The translations under genes were made by a program, and so were the position numbers. Shown piece by piece: positions 32,850 through 40,929 of a stretch of DNA of 41,305 nucleotides. Below the pieces are notes generated by a model. It was given only the letters and a program-made list of their open reading frames with translations. It did not search any database and was not told the origin of the DNA. Position 1 is the stretch's first letter. Each line of letters opens with the position of its first letter. This DNA is from Novosphingobium sp. Its GTDB lineage: Bacteria > Pseudomonadota > Alphaproteobacteria > Sphingomonadales > Sphingomonadaceae. Location of the stretch: contig JADLHU010000115.1 of assembly GCA_020848655.1 (NCBI GenBank), positions 75,899-117,203 of the forward strand, given 5' to 3'.

Positions 32850-33083
32850 CTAGTTGGGAACCTCGGTCTTGAGTTGCAAGGCATGCAGTTCACCGCCCAT
32901 GCGGCCGCCCAGCGCTTCGTAGACCAGCTTGTGCCGCTGCACCGGCGATTTGCCGCGAAACGCCTCGGAAACGACGTGCGCGGCATAGTGATCGCCGTCG
33001 CCGGCAAGATCGGTGATCGTGACCTGGGCATCGGGCAGCGCGGCGCGGATCAGCGCTTCGATCTCGGCGGCGGGCATGGCCAT
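32850..33083 (-). CDS. BolA-family protein
   Basis: A 77-residue BolA/IbaG-like protein. VTITDLAGDGDHYAAHVVSE and AFRGKSPVQRHKLVYEAL show the central fold and the conserved His used for cluster ligation with Grx4. The start may be at 33083 or two codons later. It sits between the zeta-subunit and grxD genes, which fits a BolA-Grx4 [2Fe-2S] heterocomplex in the cytoplasm. Confidence 0.9.
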   Translation of the reverse strand: MAMPAAEIEALIRAALPDAQVTITDLAGDGDHYAAHVVSEAFRGKSPVQRHKLVYEALGGRMGGELHALQLKTEVPN

Positions 33084-33093
33084 CGGCTGCGGC

Positions 33094-33417
33094 TCAGACT
33101 TCGCCGATCAAGGCGCGGCGCGCTTCGATCTGCTTGGCTTCCAGCGCGGCGCGAACTTCGCCTTCGTCCGCCTCGACCCCGGCCGAAACGAGATCGCCCA
33201 AGAGCTTGCGGATCACGTCCTCGTCGCCGGTTTCCTCGAAGTCGGCCTGGACGACGGCCTTGGCGTACGCTTCGGTTTCCGCTGGCGAAAGGCCCATGCG
33301 CTCCGCCGCCCACTGGCCCAGCAGGCGATTGCGCCGGGCCTGGATGCGGAACAGCATTTCCTCGTCATGGGCGAACTTGGCTTCCTCGGCGCGTTCGCGA
33401 TCCTGGAAACTGGTCAT
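33094..33417 (-). CDS. ATP synthase zeta subunit (DUF1476)
   Basis: A 107-residue helical protein that starts MTSFQDRERAEEAKFAHDEE, the inhibitory N-terminus of the alphaproteobacterial F1-ATPase zeta subunit. RIQARRNRLLGQWAAERMGL and the acidic C-terminal bundle follow. Zeta blocks reverse ATP hydrolysis by F1F0 in this class, as IF1 does in mitochondria. The family is restricted to alphaproteobacteria, which supports the taxonomic call. It is 10 bases before bolA, in the same transcript. Confidence 0.9.
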   Translation of the reverse strand: MTSFQDRERAEEAKFAHDEEMLFRIQARRNRLLGQWAAERMGLSPAETEAYAKAVVQADFEETGDEDVIRKLLGDLVSAGVEADEGEVRAALEAKQIEARRALIGEV

Positions 33418-33481
33418 GTGCTGGACCCCCTTGGTCTGGTTCGATGCGGTGAATGAAACGTGTGGTCTGCGGCGCTGCGCA

Positions 33482-34084
33482 TCACGCCGCGGCGCGCGTT
33501 GCCTGCGCCAGGAAGGGAAACTCGGCGTTCGCCCGCTGTTCGTGCGCGCCGATCCGATCGCCCTGCATCATGGTCAGGCCCACTTCGTCCAGCCCGTTGA
33601 GCAGGCAATGCTTGCGGAACGGATCGATTTCAAAGCGGAAGCGATCCTGGAAGCGCGTGGTCACGGTCTGGCTTTCCAGATCGATGTCGATCGGATCGGT
33701 CTTTGCCACGTCCAGCAGGCGCTCCACCTGTTCTTGCGGCAGGACCACGGCCAGAATGCCGTTCTTGAAGGCGTTGCTTGCGAATATATCGGAAAAACTG
33801 GGGGCGATCACGCACGTCACGCCCATGTCCAGCAGCGCCCAGGCCGCATGTTCGCGGCTGGAACCGCATCCGAAGTTGTCCCCCGCGATCAGCACCGGCG
33901 CGCCGGCGAATTCGGGATCGTCGAACACGTTGCCCGGTTCCTTGCGCACCGCTTCGAACGCGCCGCGGCCCAGGCCTTCGCGCGTGATCGTCTTCAGCCA
34001 GTGGGCGGGAATGATGACGTCGGTATCGACATTCTTGCGTCCGAACGGGATGGCCCGGCCGGCGACGTGGCGGATCGGTTCCAT
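33482..34084 (-). CDS. leuD: 3-isopropylmalate dehydratase small subunit
   Basis: A 200-residue Leu[21 protein letters not shown], then the swivel-domain motif [17 protein letters not shown] and [16 protein letters not shown]. With LeuC it converts 2-isopropylmalate to 3-isopropylmalate in leucine synthesis. Its ATG overlaps the stop of the small membrane-protein gene by one base (TGATG). LeuC is encoded upstream on the same strand but separated by two unrelated genes. Confidence 0.95.
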   Translation of the reverse strand: MEPIRHVAGRAIPFGRKNVDTDVIIPAHWLKTITREGLGRGAFEAVRKEPGNVFDDPEFAGAPVLIAGDNFGCGSSREHAAWALLDMGVTCVIAPSFSDIFASNAFKNGILAVVLPQEQVERLLDVAKTDPIDIDLESQTVTTRFQDRFRFEIDPFRKHCLLNGLDEVGLTMMQGDRIGAHEQRANAEFPFLAQATRAAA

Positions 34085-34281
34085 CAATCGGTCTCCGGTG
34101 CGTCCTTGGGAGCAGGCAGGGCCTTTTCCCTGAGCGCGCGTTCGCGGCGCTGCGAGGCATAGAGCAGCGCTGCGGCAAGCGCGGCCGAACCGATGGCGGC
34201 GCCGGCGAGGGCGGCCTTGCCTGTCCACGACTTGTCGGCCGGGGACTTGTCTAGCGGGGACTTGTCGGATTTGTCAGTCAT
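34084..34281 (-). CDS. Small single-span membrane protein
   Basis: A 65-residue protein. A charged, repeat-like N-terminus ([17 protein letters not shown]) is followed by one hydrophobic helix ([20 protein letters not shown]) and a basic then acidic tail. The stop shares a base with the leuD start. No family recognised. The conserved coupling to leuD suggests it is really translated. It may be a small membrane anchor or stress peptide. Confidence 0.65.
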   Translation of the reverse strand: MTDKSDKSPLDKSPADKSWTGKAALAGAAIGSAALAAALLYASQRRERALREKALPAPKDAPETD

Positions 34282-34319
34282 GCTTTCCCTATGTGCATCA
34301 CGGGGCTTCGACGCAAGCG

Positions 34320-34838
34320 TCAGGCGAGGAATTCTTCGAGAGTTCGCCAGCGGCGCAGCTTCTCGGCATAAGGCATGGCGGCATGGGCGGGGCTGCTCGA
34401 CGGCAGATCGACGAGCCGTGTCGTGGCCCCGGCCAGCAGCCGCCGACCGATGCGCGCGGCGGTGGCGCCGTTGAACGCGACGGCGCGCAAGGCGGGCAGG
34501 CGGGCGACAAGATCGGCCAGCGGGGCGGGTTCAGCCCGGCGAATCGCGGTATCGAGGCTGCCCTTGCGTTCCGCCGTCGCGATCACGTCCCACAGCCCGA
34601 TTCCGGCGGCGGCCAGCGCGGCGACGCGCGCATCGTAATCGAGCGCGGCGAAGCCTTCCCGGCCCATTATCGCGCCGACAAGATGCCAGAAGCGGTTGGC
34701 CGGGTGCGCGTAATAGCGCTGCGCCGCTAGCGAGGCATCGCCGGGCAGGCTCCCCAGGATCAGCACGCGCGTTTCGGCCGAGACGAAGGGCGCGAAGGCG
34801 GCTTTGCGTCCGCCGTTCACATCCGATCCATCGGTCAT
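34320..34838 (-). CDS. Hypoxanthine-DNA glycosylase (UDG family 6)
   Basis: A 172-residue protein matching the DNA-deoxyinosine glycosylase family. Motif 1 is LILGSLPGDASLAAQRYYAH with PANRFW following, the middle has GIGLWDVIATAERKGSLD, and the C-terminal motif is LPSSSPAHA. It removes hypoxanthine (deaminated adenine) from DNA as the first step of base excision repair. It begins 10 bases after the leuC stop, so it is co-transcribed with leucine genes, a placement without obvious functional logic. Confidence 0.85.
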   Translation of the reverse strand: MTDGSDVNGGRKAAFAPFVSAETRVLILGSLPGDASLAAQRYYAHPANRFWHLVGAIMGREGFAALDYDARVAALAAAGIGLWDVIATAERKGSLDTAIRRAEPAPLADLVARLPALRAVAFNGATAARIGRRLLAGATTRLVDLPSSSPAHAAMPYAEKLRRWRTLEEFLA

Positions 34839-34848
34839 CGGCGTCCGA

Positions 34849-36294
34849 TCAAGCGGCGGCCACGTCCACCAGTTCGCGCACGTCGGTCAGTCGCCCGGTC
34901 ACCGCCGCCGCCGCCGCCATCGCCGGGGAGACGAGGTGGGTGCGCGCGCCCGGTCCCTGGCGGCCGGTGAAGTTGCGGTTGCTGGTGGATGCGCAGCGTT
35001 CGCCGGCGGGAACCTTGTCGGGGTTCATCGCCAGGCAGGCCGAGCAGCCCGGCTCGCGCCATTCGAGGCCGGCTTCGATGATGATCCGGTCCAGCCCCTC
35101 GGCCTCGGCCTGCGCCTTGACCAGGCCCGAGCCGGGCACGACGATCGCCCACTTGACGTTGTCGGCCTTCTTGCGGCCGCGCAGCACGGCGGCGGCGGCG
35201 CGAATGTCCTCGATGCGGCTGTTGGTGCAACTGCCGATGAACACGTTCTGCACTTCGATGTCGGTCATCCGCGTGCCCGGTTCCAGGCCCATGTAGGCCA
35301 GGCTGACGCGCGCCGCGTCCTGCTTCGAAGGATCGGCGAAGCTTTCCGGCGCGGGAACCGTGCCGCCGATGCCGACGACGTCCTCGGGGCTGGTGCCCCA
35401 GGTCACGGTCGGCTCGATGTCGGCGGCGTTGATGACCACGCTCTTGTCGAACTTCGCGCCCGGATCGGTGGCAAGGCTCTTCCACCAGGCCACGGCCTTG
35501 TCCCAGTCTGCCCCCTTGGGCGCATAGGGGCGGCCCTTCACGTAAGCGAAAGTCGTCTCGTCCGGGGCGATCAGACCGGCGCGCGCGCCCGCCTCGATCG
35601 ACATGTTGCAGACCGTCAGCCGGCCTTCGACGCTCATCCGCTCGAACACGGGGCCGCGATATTCGATGACATGGCCGGTGCCGCCGGCGGTGCCGACGAC
35701 GCCGATGATGTGCAGGATCAGGTCCTTGGGCGTCACGCCGGGGTTCAGTTCGCCCTCGACGCGCACTTCCATGGTCTTCGACTGCTTGAGCAGCAGCGTC
35801 TGCGTGGCCAGCACATGCTCCACTTCCGACGTGCCGATGCCAAATGCCAGTGCGCCCAGACCGCCGTGGCAGGCGGTATGGCTGTCCCCGCAGACGATCG
35901 TCGCGCCGGGCAGCGAAAAGCCCTGTTCGGGGCCGATGACGTGGACGATGCCCTGCTCCGCATCGGTATCGCCGATATAGCGGATGCCGAATTCGGGCGC
36001 GTTGCGGGCCAGCGCGGCCAGTTGCTGCGAGCTTTCGGGATCGGCGATCGGAATGCGCTGCCCGGCGGCGTCAAGCCGCGCGGTGGTGGGCAGGTTGTGA
36101 TCGGGCACCGCGATCGTCAGGTCCGGCCGGCGAACCTTGCGGCCCGACACGCGCAGCGCCTCGAACGCCTGGGGGCTGGTCACTTCGTGGACGATGTGGC
36201 GATCGATATAGATCAGGCTGGTGCCATCGTCGCGGGAATCGACGACGTGGGCGTCCCAGATCTTGTCGTAAAGGGTGCGGGGCGTGCTGGACAT
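34849..36294 (-). CDS. leuC: 3-isopropylmalate dehydratase large subunit
   Basis: A 481-residue aconitase-superfamily protein: [12 protein letters not shown] start, [20 protein letters not shown], and the [4Fe-4S] cysteines in [13 protein letters not shown] and [13 protein letters not shown], then [20 protein letters not shown]. It forms the leucine-pathway isomerase with LeuD. First gene of a seven-gene minus-strand run. Its promoter must lie in the 112 bases to 36406. Confidence 0.95.
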   Translation of the reverse strand: MSSTPRTLYDKIWDAHVVDSRDDGTSLIYIDRHIVHEVTSPQAFEALRVSGRKVRRPDLTIAVPDHNLPTTARLDAAGQRIPIADPESSQQLAALARNAPEFGIRYIGDTDAEQGIVHVIGPEQGFSLPGATIVCGDSHTACHGGLGALAFGIGTSEVEHVLATQTLLLKQSKTMEVRVEGELNPGVTPKDLILHIIGVVGTAGGTGHVIEYRGPVFERMSVEGRLTVCNMSIEAGARAGLIAPDETTFAYVKGRPYAPKGADWDKAVAWWKSLATDPGAKFDKSVVINAADIEPTVTWGTSPEDVVGIGGTVPAPESFADPSKQDAARVSLAYMGLEPGTRMTDIEVQNVFIGSCTNSRIEDIRAAAAVLRGRKKADNVKWAIVVPGSGLVKAQAEAEGLDRIIIEAGLEWREPGCSACLAMNPDKVPAGERCASTSNRNFTGRQGPGARTHLVSPAMAAAAAVTGRLTDVRELVDVAAA

Positions 36295-36406
36295 GCCGGG
36301 CAGCTAAGCCCGAAAGGCCCCTATTTCAAGCCGCTTTCGCGCTGGGCCGGGGCGCGGCGGACAGGAAACCGCCGCCCCCCAGTTGCGCGCGAGCCGGCCG
36401 GCAAGG

Positions 36407-36796
36407 TCAGCCGCGATGGCCGTCCCAGTCGCGGCGTTCCATCCGCAGCGCCACGCGGACGCGGTTCACCCGGTCCTGCAAGGTGCGCACTTCAGCGCGG
36501 CTCAGCCCGTCGCGGGCATAGCGCTGGTGGGTCTGCTGGATCGCGCGCGCCTCGCTGCGCAGGCCGGCGGCTTCGCGCTGCGAGATGGTGCGGCGCGCGG
36601 CGGCGCGGTCGATGGCGTTGCGCAGGCTGACCACGTCCTGCCGGATCTCGGCGTTGCGCGCCGGGGTCAGTTGCCAGGCGGGGGCATGGTGGGAATGATC
36701 GCGCGCCTGGGCCTGCGCCGGCAGGGCGATGGCCAGCCCGGCGGCGGCGATGGCAAGCGGCAGGCCGAACAGGCGCGTGGTCTTGATCTTGGTCAT
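36407..36796 (-). CDS. Small secreted helical protein
   Basis: A 129-residue exported protein. The signal peptide LFGLPLAIAAAGLAIALPAQ ends at AQA. The mature part has a His pair (RDHSHHAPAW) and then arginine-rich helices (LRNAIDRAAARRTISQREAA, LSRAEVRTLQDRVNRVRVAL) that look like a coiled coil. GGGAG lies about nine bases before the ATG at 36796. It resembles short periplasmic proteins common in sphingomonads, with unknown role. Confidence 0.7.
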   Translation of the reverse strand: MTKIKTTRLFGLPLAIAAAGLAIALPAQAQARDHSHHAPAWQLTPARNAEIRQDVVSLRNAIDRAAARRTISQREAAGLRSEARAIQQTHQRYARDGLSRAEVRTLQDRVNRVRVALRMERRDWDGHRG

Positions 36797-36928
36797 GGTC
36801 TTGAACTCCCTTTCGGTCGAGACCCGCATAAAACGCCCGAAACCGCGAAAAGGCTCGTTTCGAATTGTCGCCATTCGTCGCGATCTGTGCGCTTCCCGTC
36901 ACGATGCGCCGGGTGTAAAGAGGCGCGC

Positions 36929-37447
36929 ATGTCGCCGCTTGCCGCCTTCGCCACCGTCCTTGCCGCCATGGCCGCGATGGAATGGATCGCCTGGGCCAGC
37001 CACAAGTACATCATGCACGGACCGGGCTGGGGCTGGCACCGCGATCACCATGAACCGCATGACAACCTGCTGGAAAAGAACGACCTTTACGCGCTCGTCG
37101 GCGCGGGCATGAGCATTGCGATGTTCGCGCTGGGCAGCTCCTGGGTGATGGGCGCATCGGCGTGGGAGCCGGGCACGTGGATCGGCCTTGGCGTGCTGGG
37201 CTACGGCATCATCTACACGCTGATCCACGATGGCCTGGTCCACCAGCGCTATTTCCGCTGGGTGCCCCGGCGCGGCTACGCCCGGCGGCTGGTGCAGGCG
37301 CACAAGCTCCACCACGCCACGATCGGCAAGGAAGGCGGGGTCAGCTTCGGCTTCGTCCTCGCGCGCGATCCGGCCGCCCTGAAGCGCGAATTGAAGGCGC
37401 AGCGGCAGGCGGGTGTGGCGGTGTTGAGGGAGGCGCTGGAGGATTAA
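36929..37447 (+). CDS. crtZ: Beta-carotene hydroxylase
   Basis: A 172-residue di-iron membrane hydroxylase. Histidine boxes: HKYIMH (25-30), HRDHHEPH (37-44), HDGLVHQR (100-107) and HKLHH (125-129). Four hydrophobic segments surround them. CrtZ adds 3/3' hydroxyls to beta-carotene to give cryptoxanthin and zeaxanthin, the route to nostoxanthin in sphingomonads. AAAGAGG lies five bases before the ATG. It stands alone here, apart from the other crt genes. Confidence 0.92.
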   Translation: MSPLAAFATVLAAMAAMEWIAWASHKYIMHGPGWGWHRDHHEPHDNLLEKNDLYALVGAGMSIAMFALGSSWVMGASAWEPGTWIGLGVLGYGIIYTLIHDGLVHQRYFRWVPRRGYARRLVQAHKLHHATIGKEGGVSFGFVLARDPAALKRELKAQRQAGVAVLREALED

Positions 37448-37474
37448 TCAACAGGTTGTAACAGGGGCTATTTA

Positions 37475-37969
37475 ATGAACGATGACCGCACATTCCCGCT
37501 TCAGCAAGGCGGGCTTGATTGGCTTTGTAGTATCTATTCCGCCCTCAATCTTTTGCATCTCAATGGAAAGTTAGAGCGTCCTGTTGATGCTGACGAGAAA
37601 TTTTGTGATTTAATTAATAATCTTCCGAAAGGTTGGAATTTTCGTCGCTTGCTTACGGAGGGAATTGATCCTTCTGATCTGCATCAAGTGCTATATTTTG
37701 CGGGGTTTGGTAAAATTGAGGAATGCAAAGATCCCGATTTTGATAAATTGAGACATATCCTGTTTGAAAATTTTGGCGCTATTGTATTTTTCCAGCGAAA
37801 AAGTGACGGATTTACCCATTATACTGTTGTAGATGGTATAAAGAAGTCAGGTGAAATTTCGCTTTTTGATAGTTTTGGAATCGAAGATATATTTCATAAT
37901 GATGGTCTATTTTATCTGGAGGATGATGTAATAAATATCGAAGCTTGTTGGACGGCAAATTTAGTTTGA
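37475..37969 (+). CDS. AT-rich orphan protein with a papain-like Cys-His-Asp arrangement
   Basis: A 164-residue soluble protein from a gene far more AT-rich than its neighbours. FPLQQGGLDWLCSIYSALNL holds Cys18 at a helix start after QQGGLD, like the oxyanion-Gln/catalytic-Cys block of C39-like and papain-fold proteases. SDGFTHYTVVDGI supplies His115, and SLFDSFG supplies Asp132, each on predicted strands in the right order. No export signal or prodomain is visible, so an intracellular protease, transglutaminase or immunity-type protein is possible. AGGGG is eight bases upstream of the ATG. Foreign codon use and isolation between crtZ and a DUF454 gene suggest recent transfer. Family not recognised. 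Confidence 0.6.
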   Translation: MNDDRTFPLQQGGLDWLCSIYSALNLLHLNGKLERPVDADEKFCDLINNLPKGWNFRRLLTEGIDPSDLHQVLYFAGFGKIEECKDPDFDKLRHILFENFGAIVFFQRKSDGFTHYTVVDGIKKSGEISLFDSFGIEDIFHNDGLFYLEDDVINIEACWTANLV

Positions 37970-38027
37970 CCGGACTGCATCTCAAGTGGCAGAGTTTGTG
38001 ATGATTGTAAGGATATTTCCTCGCCAA

Positions 38028-38378
38028 TCATTCCCCCCGCGTCCAGATCCACGTTCCGGTGCACAGCAGCACTGCCGTCACCCCAATCGCGCCGGGCCAG
38101 CCGATCGTCAGCCAACTGACCGCGCCGCCAAAGGCCATGGCCAACAGCGCGGAAATCTTGGCTTTTCGGCTGATTGCGCGGCGATCGCGCCATTCGCGCA
38201 TGGCGGGGCCGTAGCGCGGGTGGTCATAGAGCCGGGCGGCCCATTCGGGGCGACTGCGGGCGAAACAGAAGGCGGCGAGCAGGAAAAACGGCACCGTTGG
38301 CAGCACGGGCAGAAAGACACCTAGAACGCCCAGAGCGACACTCAGCAGCCCGGAGGCAAGGTAGAGCGCGCGCACCAC
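38028..38378 (-). CDS. DUF454 (YbaN-like) inner-membrane protein
   Basis: A 116-residue membrane protein starting with GTG. GVFLPVLPTVPFFLLAAFCF, with the Pro-rich turn and then ARSRPEWAARLYDHPRYGP, is the DUF454 signature, and two more hydrophobic segments follow (ISALLAMAFGGAVSWLTIG, AIGVTAVLLCTGTWIW). Function of the family is unknown. It starts 13 bases after the sufE stop, so the two are probably co-transcribed. Confidence 0.85.
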   Translation of the reverse strand: MVRALYLASGLLSVALGVLGVFLPVLPTVPFFLLAAFCFARSRPEWAARLYDHPRYGPAMREWRDRRAISRKAKISALLAMAFGGAVSWLTIGWPGAIGVTAVLLCTGTWIWTRGE

Positions 38379-38391
38379 GGCGGACAGCCGC

Positions 38392-38823
38392 CTATTCGGC
38401 CGCGTAGCGCGCGGCGGTTTCGCGGATCAGCGCGATCATGTTGGGAACGCCTTGCGTGCGGTTCGAGGAAAGCTGGCTCTTGAGGTCGAACGGGGCGAGC
38501 GCGGCGGCGATGTCGGTGGCGGCGACTTCGGCGGCGGGGCGATCCTGCACGGCGGCCAGCACCAGCGCGACGATGCCCTTGGTGATCGCGGCGTTGCTAT
38601 CGGCCAGGTAGTGCAGCGTGCCATCGCCGCGGCGCGTGGGATAGACCCAGACGCTGGCCGAGCAGCCGCGCACTTTGGTGGCGTCGGTCTTCAGCGCGTC
38701 GGGCATGTCGTCGAGTTCGCGGCCGAGGTCTATCAGCAGGCGATAGCGTTCGTCGCCGTCGAGAAATTCGTATTCTTCGCGGATGTCGTCGAGGCTGCGC
38801 ATGACGGGCGGCTTTAGCGGCAT
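38392..38823 (-). CDS. sufE: SufE-family cysteine desulfuration protein
   Basis: A protein of about 143 residues. DDIREEYEFLDGDERYRLLIDLGREL opens the fold in parts, KVRGCSASVWVYPTRRGDGT contains the sulfur-accepting cysteine, and ADSNAAITKGIVALVLAAVQ and LSSNRTQGVPNMIALIRETA complete it. SufE takes sulfur from SufS for Fe-S cluster assembly. The start at 38823 (MPLKPP) is chosen by length. An ATG at 38802 is possible. The rest of the suf operon is not in the window. Confidence 0.85.
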   Translation of the reverse strand: MPLKPPVMRSLDDIREEYEFLDGDERYRLLIDLGRELDDMPDALKTDATKVRGCSASVWVYPTRRGDGTLHYLADSNAAITKGIVALVLAAVQDRPAAEVAATDIAAALAPFDLKSQLSSNRTQGVPNMIALIRETAARYAAE

Positions 38824-38869
38824 CGCCGGCGCTGTCAAAGCGCAGGACGCCGCGATCTTGGATCGACGC

Positions 38870-39985
38870 CTAGATCGACAGGGCCGGGGCGACGCAGCCC
38901 GGCAGGCTTTCGCAGGCGTGCCACAAGGCGACGGCGTTGCGATGGGTGCGGGCGCGCACGGAGCGCAGGACTTCGCAAAAGCCCGAGAGTTCGGCTTCGA
39001 ATTCGATCATCGAGACGCGCGAATCGTCTAGGATTCGCGGCAGCAGGTAGGGATCGCGGTGGCGATCGACGAGGCCCGATTCGCACGTCGTCGCGGTTTC
39101 CACCCCGGCGCGGCGCAGCGCCGGGCGGTGGCCGGCCGACCAGACCCCGCTGGGATAGCAGAAATCGGTCATCCGCCGGCCGATCACCGGCTCCACGGCG
39201 GCGCGGTTGTCGGCCAGTTCGCGCAGCGCCTCGGCCTGGCTTTCGGGCAGGCGGTGGCGGTGCGTGTGCAGCCCGATGCGCATGCCCGAGGCCTGAAGCT
39301 CTTGCAGTTCGCGCGGCGAGACCAGGCTGAGGATGCGGCTTTGCGCGATCGCGTCGTAATCCACGCCGAGCCGCCCGGCCAGCCGGCGCGACAGCGCGAC
39401 GCGCGCCGCTTCGTCGGGCAGGGCGCTGCCATGGGCGTGGACGATCCGGCTGACTTCGCGGCGGACGTCGTCGCCAAAGGCAATGGCCGTTGCGCCATCG
39501 AGCCCGGCAATGCCCAGGCCCGACAGGTCCACCGTGGATCGCGGCGATTTCCAGCAGATGTAATCGACCGCCAACTGGAACACCGGCGTGCCCTTCTGGA
39601 AATAGTACGACGTGAGGTAGAGCGTTGCCGGAAAGCGGTGACGGGCGAGGATGTCTTTCGCCACGGCGTGCGTGCTGTGGAAGCCATCGTCGATGGTGAT
39701 CGCCACCGCATCGTGCGGCAGCGTGCCGGCGCGCAACCGGCGATGCGCTTCATCAAGCGGCAACACGCGAAAGCCGCTGTTGCGCAGATAGCGCATGCGC
39801 CGTTCAAAGCGTTCGCGCGAGATGAACAGCGATTCGCGAAAGCGCGCTTCATCGTCGAGCGCGAAGCCGTGGTAGCACAGCACGCGCAATCGCGACCGCG
39901 TGAGCCGGCGCGCCAGGTCGAACACGCCAAGCAGCTTGCACAGCCAGAACGCCGCCAGAATTAACCCTTTGCGTATCACCTGCAT
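38870..39985 (-). CDS. NodB-type polysaccharide deacetylase
   Basis: A 371-residue protein. The N-terminal hydrophobic stretch LILAAFWLCKLLGVFDLA is a signal anchor. The NodB domain has LRVLCYHGF, AITIDDGFHSTHAV (the catalytic Asp pair), and MRIGLHTHRHRLPES, whose His residues replace the usual HxxxH spacing, then DFCYPSGVW. It would deacetylate N-acetylated polysaccharide at the cell surface. An ATG further upstream (40045) adds 20 basic residues. No partner glycosyltransferase adjoins it. Confidence 0.82.
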   Translation of the reverse strand: MQVIRKGLILAAFWLCKLLGVFDLARRLTRSRLRVLCYHGFALDDEARFRESLFISRERFERRMRYLRNSGFRVLPLDEAHRRLRAGTLPHDAVAITIDDGFHSTHAVAKDILARHRFPATLYLTSYYFQKGTPVFQLAVDYICWKSPRSTVDLSGLGIAGLDGATAIAFGDDVRREVSRIVHAHGSALPDEAARVALSRRLAGRLGVDYDAIAQSRILSLVSPRELQELQASGMRIGLHTHRHRLPESQAEALRELADNRAAVEPVIGRRMTDFCYPSGVWSAGHRPALRRAGVETATTCESGLVDRHRDPYLLPRILDDSRVSMIEFEAELSGFCEVLRSVRARTHRNAVALWHACESLPGCVAPALSI

Positions 39986-40166
39986 GCCCCGGATTTCGCG
40001 GATCGGCCCTTTGCGCCTTGCCTGTCGCGCAGCCGGTCTAGCCAAGGGATCGGGACAAATTCTTAAGATCCGCGTTTCATTTCATGTCTGGACCGGGGCG
40101 GGCGGGCATCCGGCGAGCATCGGCATGGCGATCCGCGCTGCATTTGCGCCTTTCGCCGCCGAATAG

Positions 40167-40303
40167 ACTTGCGTGCAAGTGCGAATGCGCGTATCTGGCT
40201 GCTCATCCCGACATTGTCATTCAACGTCCGGGCTGGCGCCGAAAGGGGCCGGCGCCATTGGGCGTTTGTGGCATATCGTGGTTTCCGGCGGGTTTTCCGC
40301 CGG
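40167..40303 (+). promoter_or_regulatory. rimP leader with a palindrome and a hairpin
   Basis: The 348-base gap 39986-40333 holds the rimP-nusA promoter region and no gene. ACTTGCGTGCAAGT (40167-40180) is a perfect palindrome with a two-base centre. CCGGCGG (40285-40291) and CCGCCGG (40297-40303) form a tight hairpin with a GTTTT loop followed by TTTCC, 30 bases before the rimP ATG. It could be an attenuator in this operon. Confidence 0.45.
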
Positions 40304-40333
40304 TTTCCGAAAGTTCGGGCAAGTGGAGTTCGC

Positions 40334-40927
40334 ATGGCTGATCTGGCGCGCATTATCGAGGTTGTAGAGCCTGAGGCGAAAGCCCTGGGCTTCGATCTCG
40401 TGCGCGTGAAGCTGTTCGGCAAAAGCGAAGTCGGCGACGAGGAGCATACGCTTCAGATCATGGCCGAACGCCCGGAAACGGGCCAGTTGGTGATCGAGGA
40501 TTGCGCCGCGCTGTCGCGCCGCATCTCGGACCGGATCGATGCGCTCGAAGAAGCCGGCGAAGTGCTGATCGAAGATGCCTACCGGCTCGAAGTCAGCTCT
40601 CCGGGGATCGACCGGCCGCTGACCCGGCTGATCGATTTCGCCGCCTGGGTGGGGCACGAGGCGCGGATCGCGCTGGCCAACCCGGTGGAAGGCAATCGCA
40701 AGGTCGTGCATGGCGACCTGGCCGGGCTGGATGGCGAAACCATCCTGCTCGATGATCGCAAGTCGGGCCGGGTTTCCTTCCCGTTCGCCGATGTCCAGTC
40801 CGCCAAGCTGGTGCTGACCGACCGGCTGCTGGCCGCCACCCGCCCGCTCGATACGAGCGGCGCCGATGAATTCGAAGACGAAGCCGGTCCCGCCGATGCC
40901 GGGGCGCTTCAGGAACAGGAAGACTGA
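40334..40927 (+). CDS. rimP: Ribosome maturation factor RimP
   Basis: A 197-residue RimP: ARIIEVVEPEAKALGFDLVR at the N-terminus, VIEDCAALSRRISDRIDALE and YRLEVSSPGIDRPLTRL in the middle, then the C-terminal SH3-like part with an acidic tail. It assists 30S assembly. AAGTGGAG precedes the ATG at 40334. The stop is two bases before nusA, the conserved rimP-nusA-infB operon order. Confidence 0.93.
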   Translation: MADLARIIEVVEPEAKALGFDLVRVKLFGKSEVGDEEHTLQIMAERPETGQLVIEDCAALSRRISDRIDALEEAGEVLIEDAYRLEVSSPGIDRPLTRLIDFAAWVGHEARIALANPVEGNRKVVHGDLAGLDGETILLDDRKSGRVSFPFADVQSAKLVLTDRLLAATRPLDTSGADEFEDEAGPADAGALQEQED

Positions 40928-40929
40928 CC

